Assembly: GCA_003516285.1 (NCBI GenBank)
Contig: DPCK01000013.1
Location: 6,670-21,838 of the forward strand
From: Lutibacter sp.
GTDB lineage: Bacteria > Bacteroidota > Bacteroidia > Flavobacteriales > Flavobacteriaceae
Reading direction: 5' to 3'
Length of the DNA: 15,169 bases
The position numbers were made by a program, and so were the translations under genes. The notes beneath the pieces were generated by a model. It was not told the origin of the DNA, did not search any database, and worked only from the letters and a program-made list of their open reading frames with translations. Position 1 is the stretch's first letter; each line of letters opens with the position of its first letter. Below, piece after piece: positions 8,291 to 14,294 of this stretch.

Positions 8291-8485
8291 CTATTTGTCC
8301 TCTTGATTTCTTAGATTCTGTACGTAAATCGCTTTTCCTTTTTGCTTTCTGTTTTTAACGGATTTCTTGATAAACTGCTTTTGGTCTCTCAAATTATTTA
8401 TTAGTTTTGTCCTTCGTGTTTTTTGTTTGTATCTCTTTAGCGCTCTGTCAATGTTTTCGCCTTCCTTTACTTGTATAATGAGCAT
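8291..8485 (-). CDS. rpsU: Divergent ribosomal protein bS21 (probable paralogue)
   Basis: Small basic protein of 64 residues with the bS21 signature: MLII at the N-terminus, GENIDRALKRYK at 9-20, then LR, FIK-x-SV and a C-terminal AxYVQxLR. It binds the 30S platform near the 3' end of 16S rRNA; in Bacteroidota bS21 helps hide the anti-Shine-Dalgarno tail. Compared with the usual sequence as I recall it, the KPSV turn is KKSV (Lys41) and the following helix is heavily lysine-rich (KNRKQKGK at 44-51), while Tyr54, in the region that contacts the rRNA tail, is kept. Canonical rpsU genes in this phylum are noted for a strong Shine-Dalgarno; here the leader just before the ATG at 8485 is AATAAGAAAT, with no AGGAGG-type match. 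The gene heads an operon with GNAT, symporter and racemase genes, not translation genes, which is why I suspect a second specialised copy. Whether another rpsU exists lies outside the window. Confidence 0.87.
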   Translation of the reverse strand: MLIIQVKEGENIDRALKRYKQKTRRTKLINNLRDQKQFIKKSVKNRKQKGKAIYVQNLRNQEDK

Positions 8486-8515
8486 ATTTCTTATTTTATT
8501 TTATTGGTTATGTTG

Positions 8516-8523
8516 CAAAAATA
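8516..8523 (-). promoter_or_regulatory. Bacteroidetes-type -7 promoter element for the bS21-led operon
   Basis: On the minus strand the sequence TATTTTTG matches the Bacteroidetes -7 consensus TAnnTTTG exactly. It lies 31-38 bases before the bS21 ATG, giving a short leader of about 25 nt. The 18-bp palindrome begins 5 bp upstream and fills the space where a -33 element should lie; only a poor match (GTTTC inside the palindrome) is found about 20 bp upstream. Placement of a dyad against the promoter core suggests repression. This is a motif match by eye, not a mapped start. Confidence 0.55.
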
Positions 8524-8528
8524 CGAAT

Positions 8529-8546
8529 TAGTTTCTATAGAAACTA
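8529..8546. promoter_or_regulatory. Operator 1: perfect 18-bp palindrome
   Basis: The sequence TAGTTTCTATAGAAACTA reads the same on both strands. It sits 44-61 bp before the bS21 start, directly upstream of the -7 box. A near copy occurs 115 bp further upstream. Size and symmetry suit a dimeric winged-helix repressor, and a MarR gene lies directly upstream on the same strand, so I infer that MarR protein binds here. Binding itself is not shown by the sequence. Confidence 0.65.
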
Positions 8547-8643
8547 TTAATATTTAATTATTATAATTCAATAAGCAACCAAAGAAATATGATTTTAACG
8601 GAATTAATGTCGATTATTTTATGCAAAAATTACTCAATATTCA

Positions 8644-8661
8644 TAATTTCTACAGAAACTA
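8644..8661. promoter_or_regulatory. Operator 2: imperfect copy of the 18-bp palindrome
   Basis: TAATTTCTACAGAAACTA differs from operator 1 at only 2 of 18 positions (position 3 and position 10) and keeps the TTTCT-NN-AGAAA core. It lies between the MarR stop codon and operator 1, with centres 115 bp apart, about 11 helical turns. Eleven bases downstream on the minus strand is TAATTTTTG, a -7-like sequence with one extra base. It may be an auxiliary site for looping or a decayed duplicate of the promoter-operator unit. Confidence 0.55.
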
Positions 8662-8698
8662 TTTTTAGTAAAAACCAATAAAATAATGCTAAAAATAG

Positions 8699-9169
8699 CT
8701 ATAAAAATTCTTCTGAAGTAATTATGGGTGAAGCATCAATTTCACCAACTTCCATAAGTTCGGTTAACAAGTCGATGCCGTCAACAATCGTTTTAAGCTT
8801 TTCAGGCGGAAGTGCCTGCAGTTTTTCACTTAATTTTTGCTGAAAAGTAATTGGGGCATTTTGGATAAGCGCCAATCCTTTTGCCGTTAAAGAAATCAAG
8901 GTAATTCGCTTGTCTGTTGATTTAGGTAATTTTACGACCAAGTTTTTTTTCTCCAGCCTGGAAATAATCCCCGTAATTGTGCTCGCATTTAAATTCAAAA
9001 AGCCCTTTAATTTAGAAGCATTTGCACAATAATCATCTTGTTGGGCCAAAAATTGCAAGCATAACAATTGCGGAATACTAACGCCCAATTCTTTATCCAC
9101 TCGCTTGCTTTCTAAGTTGATGGAGCGCACAATTCTTCTGAGTTTTATTAAAATTTCGATAGAATTCAT
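8699..9169 (-). CDS. MarR-family transcriptional regulator
   Basis: Winged-helix regulator of 156 residues. The DNA-binding domain is near residues 50-100, with recognition helix region LNASTITGIISRLEKK and the wing motif STDKRITLISLTAKG (the D-x-R signature of MarR proteins); the flanking helices at about 1-30 and 110-140 would form the dimer interface. I start it at the ATG at 9169; a TTG two codons earlier at 9175 is possible but less likely. It begins about 22 bp after the DadA-like gene and ends 213 bp before the bS21-led operon, so it sits at the junction of two transcription units. The two matching palindromes just downstream make it the best candidate regulator of that operon. MarR proteins often respond to small aromatic or other ligands; the ligand is unknown here, and a pathway intermediate would be a reasonable guess. 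Confidence 0.92.
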   Translation of the reverse strand: MNSIEILIKLRRIVRSINLESKRVDKELGVSIPQLLCLQFLAQQDDYCANASKLKGFLNLNASTITGIISRLEKKNLVVKLPKSTDKRITLISLTAKGLALIQNAPITFQQKLSEKLQALPPEKLKTIVDGIDLLTELMEVGEIDASPIITSEEFL

Positions 9170-9191
9170 TTTCAAAAGTAACCAAAAAACA

Positions 9192-10430
9192 TTAACAACT
9201 CCTAAATTCGGTAATATCCACCGATGTTTTTTTACCCATAATCAATTCACTAACCAGTTTGCCGGATGCAGGCGCCAAACTCAAACCCATCATCGCATGA
9301 CCTGTTGCAATGGTCAAATTTTTGATTTTATTGGATTTCTCAATAATTGGCAATCCGGTTGGCGTGCAAGGCCTAAAACCATGCCATACTTTTTCTTTTT
9401 CAGGAAGTATAACATTTATATCAGGATAAAACTGATTCACTTTTTCGACAATTCCCTGCAGTCTTTTTATGTTGATATTAGTGTCGTTATTGTTTGTGAT
9501 TTCCAATGTTCCACCAAACCTCACGGTTTCACCCAAAGGTGTTACGGCCACTTTTCCTTCGCATAAAATAGCTGGAATTGTTGGTTTTACCAAAGGGTTT
9601 TCTACATTAAAACTATAACCTTTTCCTGGTAATATATGTAGCTTTACCCCTAATTTTTTGGCAACTTCAACGCTCCAGGAACCTGCGGCGATCACAAATT
9701 CATCAGCCTTAAAATTTCCCTTATTGGTCAATAATTCCATTATTTTTCCTTCAGAAACTTTAAAATCAATTAAGGAACAATTGGAAATCAGCTTCCCACC
9801 CATTTGATTTAACCCGGATTTTAAAAACGCAATAAAATGGTTTGGCGACAAATGTGCATCCGATTTGTAATGAACGGCGCCCAATGCATCAACTTTAAGC
9901 CCATTTTCTAATTTTGAAACTTCCTGCTGATTTAAAAAATCGACTTCTATACCCAATTCTTCGGCAACTTTTCCTGTTTTAATTTCTTCCTCACCCATTT
10001 TTTCTGAATTGTAAAGCATCAAAAGTCCTTTTTCCTGATACCCAAATTCGTATGCAGATTGAGCAAATTCCCGATATAATTCTTTGCTGAAAAAAGAAAG
10101 ATTCCGCAAAGGCACCATGGATTTATTTACATGATCCTGATTGGAATTTTTGTAAAACTGAATCAGCCAGGCGAGTAAATCCATACTTAAAGCCGGCTTT
10201 ATGTAAAACGGGCTTTTGGCATTAAACATCCATTTTATGCCCTGATGAATTACGCCAGGCTGCGCCATTGGAATAATGTGGCTGGGAACAATCATCCCCG
10301 CATTTCCGTATGAACAGCCGTCGGCCATATCAGATTTGTCAATTACCGTTACTGTTGCGCCCTCTTTTGCCAAATAATAAGCAGAACACAATCCGATGAT
10401 TCCGCCACCAATAATGATTACACTTTTCAA
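9192..10430 (-). CDS. DadA-like FAD-dependent D-amino-acid oxidoreductase (cis-4-hydroxy-D-proline oxidation)
   Basis: Flavoprotein of the DAO family, 412 residues. The N-terminal Rossmann motif GGGIIG at 8-13 and the acidic residue ending the second strand (VTVID) bind FAD. The C-terminal GxRPxTPTGLPIIE-type segment and the TGHAMMG loop are typical of DadA and glycine-oxidase relatives. In a hydroxyproline pathway this step oxidises cis-4-hydroxy-D-proline to pyrroline-4-hydroxy-2-carboxylate. That role is inferred from its place 54 bp downstream of the epimerase; by sequence alone it could be a general D-amino-acid dehydrogenase. The only plausible start is TTG at 10430: the frame upstream has a stop 5 codons away with no ATG, and an internal start would cut into the FAD motif. 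The TTG start may mean modest translation, or a sequence change at the start codon. Confidence 0.88.
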   Translation of the reverse strand: MKSVIIIGGGIIGLCSAYYLAKEGATVTVIDKSDMADGCSYGNAGMIVPSHIIPMAQPGVIHQGIKWMFNAKSPFYIKPALSMDLLAWLIQFYKNSNQDHVNKSMVPLRNLSFFSKELYREFAQSAYEFGYQEKGLLMLYNSEKMGEEEIKTGKVAEELGIEVDFLNQQEVSKLENGLKVDALGAVHYKSDAHLSPNHFIAFLKSGLNQMGGKLISNCSLIDFKVSEGKIMELLTNKGNFKADEFVIAAGSWSVEVAKKLGVKLHILPGKGYSFNVENPLVKPTIPAILCEGKVAVTPLGETVRFGGTLEITNNNDTNINIKRLQGIVEKVNQFYPDINVILPEKEKVWHGFRPCTPTGLPIIEKSNKIKNLTIATGHAMMGLSLAPASGKLVSELIMGKKTSVDITEFRSC

Positions 10431-10484
10431 TTTATGGTTGTTAATTTAAATACTTTTAACTTTTATATTTTTCCTACTTGGGTT

Positions 10485-11495
10485 TTACAATACCTGAAAT
10501 CCGTGTGCATATGGATCATCTTCATCATCAATAATGATGGTGTTGTATCCATAAACTTTTGCCCAACCCTGAATGCTTGGAACAATTGCTATTTTCCCTT
10601 TTAAGGTGGTTTCTTCCACTATTTTGCCAATAAATTTTGAGCCAATATAACTTTCGTGGATAAATTCTTCGCCCAATTTTAATTTTCCTTTTGCATGCAA
10701 TTGCGCCATACGGGCCGATGTTCCGGTACCGCAAGGCGATCTATCTATAGCTTTGTCTCCATAAAATACTGCGTTTCTACCAGAAGAAGTTGGATCGATA
10801 GGATTTCCCGTCCATAATAGATGATTCACATCTTTGATGGTTTCATTTTCGGGATGCACAAATAAATTGGGATATTTTTCATTGATGCGCGTTCTCACCA
10901 CTTGTGAATACTGTATTAATTTACTTGCCGTAAAATTATGTATGCCGCTAAAATTTTCTTGCGGATCAACAATGGCGTAGTAATTTCCGCCATAAGCCAC
11001 GTCAAAAGTAATTTCGCCCAATTCCGGACAGTCAACCTTCAATCCTTCCGCAGCCAAATAAGATTTTACATTAATTAATTTTACCCAATCCACTTTTTTG
11101 CCTGTTTTTTGATATTCAATTTGCACCAGTCCGGCCGGTGCTTCCATTCTTATTTTACCGGGAATTTTTGGTGAAATCAATCCTTCTTCAATGGCAATGG
11201 TTACTGTGCCGATGGTTCCGTGGCCGCACATAGGCAAGCAGCCGGAAGTTTCAATAAATAAAATCGAAAAATCATTTTCAGCTTGATGCGGCGGAAATAA
11301 AATGCTCCCGCTCATCATATCGTGTCCGCGCGGCTCAAACATCAATCCTTTGCGAATCCAGTCGAATTCTTTCAAAAAATGCTGACGCTTTTCGCTCATA
11401 TCAGCGCCTATTAAATTCGGGCCGCCACCGGCAACTAAGCGAACCGGATTTCCGCAAGTGTGCGCATCAATGCAAAAAAATGTTTTTCTGCCCAT
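10485..11495 (-). CDS. 4-hydroxyproline 2-epimerase (proline racemase family)
   Basis: Cofactor-free epimerase of 336 residues that inverts C2 of trans-4-hydroxy-L-proline to give cis-4-hydroxy-D-proline through two cysteines acting as acid and base. Both are present: Cys90 in MCGHGTIG and Cys255 in DRSPCGTGTSARMA. Two cysteines separate it from trans-3-hydroxy-L-proline dehydratases, which carry Thr at the second position. The N-terminal FFCIDAHTCGNPVRLV and the GHDMMSGSILFPP segments also fit the 4-hydroxyproline epimerase branch. Proline racemase itself cannot be excluded by motif alone, but the neighbours make hydroxyproline the expected substrate. The protein is probably cytoplasmic, with no signal peptide. 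The ATG is 2 bp after the dehydrogenase stop (TAATCATG), so the two genes are likely translationally coupled. Confidence 0.93.
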   Translation of the reverse strand: MGRKTFFCIDAHTCGNPVRLVAGGGPNLIGADMSEKRQHFLKEFDWIRKGLMFEPRGHDMMSGSILFPPHQAENDFSILFIETSGCLPMCGHGTIGTVTIAIEEGLISPKIPGKIRMEAPAGLVQIEYQKTGKKVDWVKLINVKSYLAAEGLKVDCPELGEITFDVAYGGNYYAIVDPQENFSGIHNFTASKLIQYSQVVRTRINEKYPNLFVHPENETIKDVNHLLWTGNPIDPTSSGRNAVFYGDKAIDRSPCGTGTSARMAQLHAKGKLKLGEEFIHESYIGSKFIGKIVEETTLKGKIAIVPSIQGWAKVYGYNTIIIDDEDDPYAHGFQVL

Positions 11496-11497
11496 GA

Positions 11498-13087
11498 TTA
11501 TATTGATAAAGGTTCGAGGGTGCTTTTTCCGTCAATAATTCGCGAAATTCCTAGCGGATTTTCATTCTTCAATTCATCTGGCAACAAATCGTTAGGCCAG
11601 CTTTGAAAACTAAACGGACGCACCCAACGTTTTATGGAATTGATGCCCACTGCCGTAAATCGACTGTCGGTTGAGGCCGGATACGGACCGCCATGAACCA
11701 TCGCGGCACAAACCTCAACACCTGTTGGAACGCCATTAAAAATAATGCGCCCCACCCTATTTTGAAGCGCATTTATTATCATTTCATATTTTTCCAATTC
11801 TCCATTTTCGGCCAAAACCGTTCCCGTTAACTGCCCTTCCAAATTGGCAATAATTGCTGACAGTTGTTGTGCGTTTTCACACTGCACCACCATAGAAAAT
11901 GGCCCAAAAACCTCCTGATGCAATGCCGTATTTTGTAAAAAAGTGGCACCTTCAACAGTGGTGATTGCCTGACGTCCAAAATTTGCGGCGGTTTCATCAG
12001 AAAAACTTGCCGCAGTGTGCAAACCTTCTTGTTTTTGCATCGCCGCTTTTTTAGCTTCATAAGCACCAATAATATTTGGGTGCAACATACAGGAAGGTTC
12101 AATTTTGACAATTTCTTCTGATAATTTTTGAATAAAATTGCTTAAATCGGTTCCTTTAATTCCCAATATCAATCCGGGATTTGTGCAAAATTGCCCCGAA
12201 CTTAAAGTGATGGAACCCGCATAAATCTTTGCCCATTCGTTCCCTTTATTTTTAGCAGCACCTGGTAAAATAATTACCGGATTTACGCTTCCCATTTCGG
12301 CAAAAACAGGAATGGGTTCCGGGCGTTGTGAAGCCAAATTGTACAAAGCCCTTCCGCCGCCAACGCTTCCCGTAAATCCTACCGCTTTTACCTGCGGATG
12401 TTTTACCAATACAACGCCAACTTCAATGCCGCTGCTGTTTAAGTTTGAAAACACGCCATTTGGCATTCCGGTCTTTTCGGCGGCATTTATGATTGCCGAT
12501 GCCACCAATTCGCCAGTTCCGGCGTGCATTGGATGCGATTTTACGATAACGGGACAACCCGCAGCCAACGCCGCAGCCGTGTCGCCGCCTGCTGTTGAAT
12601 AGGCCAGCGGAAAATTGCTCGCGCCAAAAACAACCACGGGTCCAATTGGAATTAACATTTTGCGAATGTCAACTTTTGGAATCGGTTGTCGGTTTGGGTC
12701 GGCAGTATCAATCGTAGCTTCCACCCAAGATCCTTCTTTTACCAAATTGGCAAAGGTGCGCAACTGAAAAATTGTTCGGCCTCTTTCGCCAATTGCCCTA
12801 CCTTCCGGCAAACCGGATTCTAAACAATATGCTTTAATCAGCTCATCGCCCAACGCTTCAATTTCGTTGGCAATCTGATTTAAAAATTCACTTTTTTTAA
12901 TTCCTGAAATATGTCGAAATACCTTAAAAGCTTCTGAAGCCAAAGCAGCCGCCATCTCAATTTCAATATCTGAAGCTTCAGAAAAAACAACATCGTTCTC
13001 CTTATTTTCCTTCGGATTGAATGTTTTAAATGTTACTTTCCCTGTCGATGCCAACAGATTTCCAATGTAGTTTTTTCCTGTAATCAT
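11498..13087 (-). CDS. Alpha-ketoglutarate semialdehyde dehydrogenase (aldehyde dehydrogenase family)
   Basis: NAD(P)+-dependent aldehyde dehydrogenase of 529 residues, longer than the usual 480-500 as expected for the ketoglutarate-semialdehyde branch. Key residues are Asn158 in FGASNFPLAY, Lys183 in VIVKSHP, the cofactor loop GFTGSVGGG at 237-245, general base Glu264 in FAEMGSVNP (the branch-typical version of the ELGG motif) and nucleophile Cys301 in SGQFCTNPG. It converts 2-oxoglutarate semialdehyde to 2-oxoglutarate, the last step of hydroxyproline breakdown, feeding the TCA cycle. The same enzyme type also serves pentose and glucarate pathways, but no genes of those routes are seen here. 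It starts 60 bp after the deaminase gene and ends 2 bp before the epimerase gene. The start is the ATG at 13087. Confidence 0.93.
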   Translation of the reverse strand: MITGKNYIGNLLASTGKVTFKTFNPKENKENDVVFSEASDIEIEMAAALASEAFKVFRHISGIKKSEFLNQIANEIEALGDELIKAYCLESGLPEGRAIGERGRTIFQLRTFANLVKEGSWVEATIDTADPNRQPIPKVDIRKMLIPIGPVVVFGASNFPLAYSTAGGDTAAALAAGCPVIVKSHPMHAGTGELVASAIINAAEKTGMPNGVFSNLNSSGIEVGVVLVKHPQVKAVGFTGSVGGGRALYNLASQRPEPIPVFAEMGSVNPVIILPGAAKNKGNEWAKIYAGSITLSSGQFCTNPGLILGIKGTDLSNFIQKLSEEIVKIEPSCMLHPNIIGAYEAKKAAMQKQEGLHTAASFSDETAANFGRQAITTVEGATFLQNTALHQEVFGPFSMVVQCENAQQLSAIIANLEGQLTGTVLAENGELEKYEMIINALQNRVGRIIFNGVPTGVEVCAAMVHGGPYPASTDSRFTAVGINSIKRWVRPFSFQSWPNDLLPDELKNENPLGISRIIDGKSTLEPLSI

Positions 13088-13141
13088 TTGTTTTGTCTTT
13101 TTAGTATCTTGAATTATTGTTTTTTTTCTCTTGAACTTTTA

Positions 13142-13161
13142 CAATTGTCAATTGACAATTG
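13142..13161. repeat. Perfect 20-bp palindrome across the deaminase stop codon
   Basis: CAATTGTCAATTGACAATTG is its own reverse complement and is also built from smaller AATTG/CAATT units. It contains the last codons and the TGA (13150-13148) of the DHDPS-family gene. In minus-strand RNA it can fold into a stem of about 8 pairs, but the sequence after it is A-rich, not U-rich, so it is not an intrinsic terminator for the operon. It may be an RNA-processing site, a protein-binding site or a member of a dispersed small repeat; no second copy is in this window. Confidence 0.7.
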
Positions 13162-14047
13162 GTCTGTTTTTCAACGCTTTTTCAATAATTGCCAAAACCC
13201 GAATTCTTTCTTGGCCCACCAATGGCAAACGCGGTTCCCGCACATTTTCGGTGCCGATTCCTGTGGCAACTTCCGCCAATTTAATATTTTGTACCAATTT
13301 AGTGTTTATATCCAACTCCAACAAAGGTAAAAACCAACTGTAAATGGCGATGGCTTCTTTTGTTTTTCCTGCTTTTGCCAATTTATAAATGGCAACAGTT
13401 TCCGCAGGAAAAGCACAAACCAAACCAGCAACCCAACCATCGGCACCCATCAATAAACTCTCCAAGGCCAAGGTGTCAACGCCACATAAAATTTTAAAAC
13501 GGTCGCCAAAACGCGTTTTCATTCTGGTCACATTTGAAATATCGCGGGTAGATTCTTTTACGGCCTGAATATTTTCGCATTCCGTTAATGCTTCAAACAT
13601 ATCCAATGTAACTTCGATACCGTAATCGATCGGATTGTTATAAATCATAATGGGCAGCGAAGTGCTTTTGGCAATTTTTTTAAAATACGTCACCGTTTCT
13701 CGGGCATCGGCTTTGTAACGCATCGGTGGCAACAACATCAATCCGTTTGCGCCATATTCTTCAGCCAAACGAACCGCTTCAATGGCTCCGCTTGTGGATT
13801 GTTCGGCAATATTGATAATCACCGGAACTTTACCTTTTACGATTTCGACCGTTTTTTTGATCAGCATTCTTTTTTCATACGCAGTAAGCGTGCTCGCTTC
13901 GCCTAAAGTGCCTCCAAGGATAATTCCGTTGACACCGGCCGCCAATTGCGCGTTGATATTAATTTCAAAATTTACCAAATCCAACGTGTCTTCATCCGTG
14001 AATTTTGTTGTAACCGCTGGCATTACGCCGCTCCATTGTATACTCAT
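13148..14047 (-). CDS. DHDPS-family pyrroline-4-hydroxy-2-carboxylate deaminase
   Basis: TIM-barrel lyase of 299 residues in the dihydrodipicolinate synthase/N-acetylneuraminate lyase superfamily. Lys164 in IQAVKEST is the Schiff-base lysine and Tyr136 in IMIYNNP the conserved proton-relay tyrosine; the GTTGE-type loop is GGTLGE at about 45-50. The length is standard. By sequence alone it could be another DHDPS-type enzyme, but as the first gene of an operon with the dehydrogenase, epimerase and DadA-like oxidase it is best read as the deaminase that turns pyrroline-4-hydroxy-2-carboxylate into 2-oxoglutarate semialdehyde, releasing ammonia. Lysine-biosynthesis dapA would not be expected in this setting. 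It starts at the ATG at 14047, next to the 247-bp divergent region shared with the AraC gene. Its last residues lie in a perfect palindrome, so the C-terminus may have been shaped by a small insertion. Confidence 0.88.
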   Translation of the reverse strand: MSIQWSGVMPAVTTKFTDEDTLDLVNFEININAQLAAGVNGIILGGTLGEASTLTAYEKRMLIKKTVEIVKGKVPVIINIAEQSTSGAIEAVRLAEEYGANGLMLLPPMRYKADARETVTYFKKIAKSTSLPIMIYNNPIDYGIEVTLDMFEALTECENIQAVKESTRDISNVTRMKTRFGDRFKILCGVDTLALESLLMGADGWVAGLVCAFPAETVAIYKLAKAGKTKEAIAIYSWFLPLLELDINTKLVQNIKLAEVATGIGTENVREPRLPLVGQERIRVLAIIEKALKNRPIVN

Positions 14048-14072
14048 AATCAGTAATTTTAAATATTTTTAA

Positions 14073-14121
14073 AAACTCTAAGTTAAAAGTTTTAAGCTAC
14101 CTCAGGCAAAGCAAACTCTAA
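14073..14121. promoter_or_regulatory. Direct repeats AAACTCTAA in the divergent control region
   Basis: The 9-mer AAACTCTAA occurs at 14073-14081 and 14113-14121, exactly 40 bp apart (about four helical turns, same face of the DNA). A related TCTAAGTT is found at 14077-14084 and again at 14187-14194. AraC-family proteins usually bind direct repeats, and the divergent AraC gene starts about 170 bp away, so these may be its sites. The region is A/T-rich and chance similarity is possible. Confidence 0.3.
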
Positions 14122-14141
14122 ATATTTTAACGTTCAAAATT

Positions 14142-14169
14142 CCCCCTTCGGAGGTTTGGGGGCTTTTTT
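14142..14169 (+). terminator. G+C-rich hairpin followed by T6 in the divergent region
   Basis: CCCCC at 14142-14146 pairs with GGGGG at 14158-14162 around an 11-base loop containing TTCGGAGG, and is followed by C and six T residues. That is the form of a plus-strand intrinsic terminator, yet no plus-strand gene precedes it. On the minus strand it would be a leader hairpin of the hydroxyproline operon followed by AATTTTGAA, a weak tail. It could stop antisense or leader transcripts, attenuate, or be a dispersed G+C-rich hairpin repeat. Confidence 0.5.
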
Positions 14170-14294
14170 CAACCAAAATAATACTTTCTAAGTTTCAATA
14201 CTAGCCTTTTTATTAGCCATTCATAATAGTATTTTACCTTATATTTATCGTTTAATCAAAAAAATAGATTAATTTCGACGTATATTTAACCGAT

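Noticed and set aside
9170..9175. TTG start two codons before the marR ATG
   Set aside because: An in-frame ATG is available and gives a normal MarR length; nothing favours the TTG.
9173..9180. TACTTTTG, an exact TAnnTTTG match just before marR
   Set aside because: A start from this box would fall at or inside the marR ATG, and the nearest TTG upstream is only about 15 bp away, so it is probably a chance match.
9105..9566. 153-codon open frame on the plus strand opposite marR and the DadA-like gene
   Set aside because: It lies antisense to two well-supported genes, has low-complexity Phe/His/Gln-rich composition and matches no family I recognise.
12312..12602. 96-codon open frame on the plus strand inside the aldehyde dehydrogenase gene
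   Set aside because: Antisense shadow of a gene with intact catalytic motifs; composition is Pro/Ala/Thr-rich as expected from reverse reading.
13782..14072. 96-codon open frame on the plus strand opposite the deaminase start
   Set aside because: Antisense to the N-terminal part of the deaminase; no start signal and no recognisable domain.
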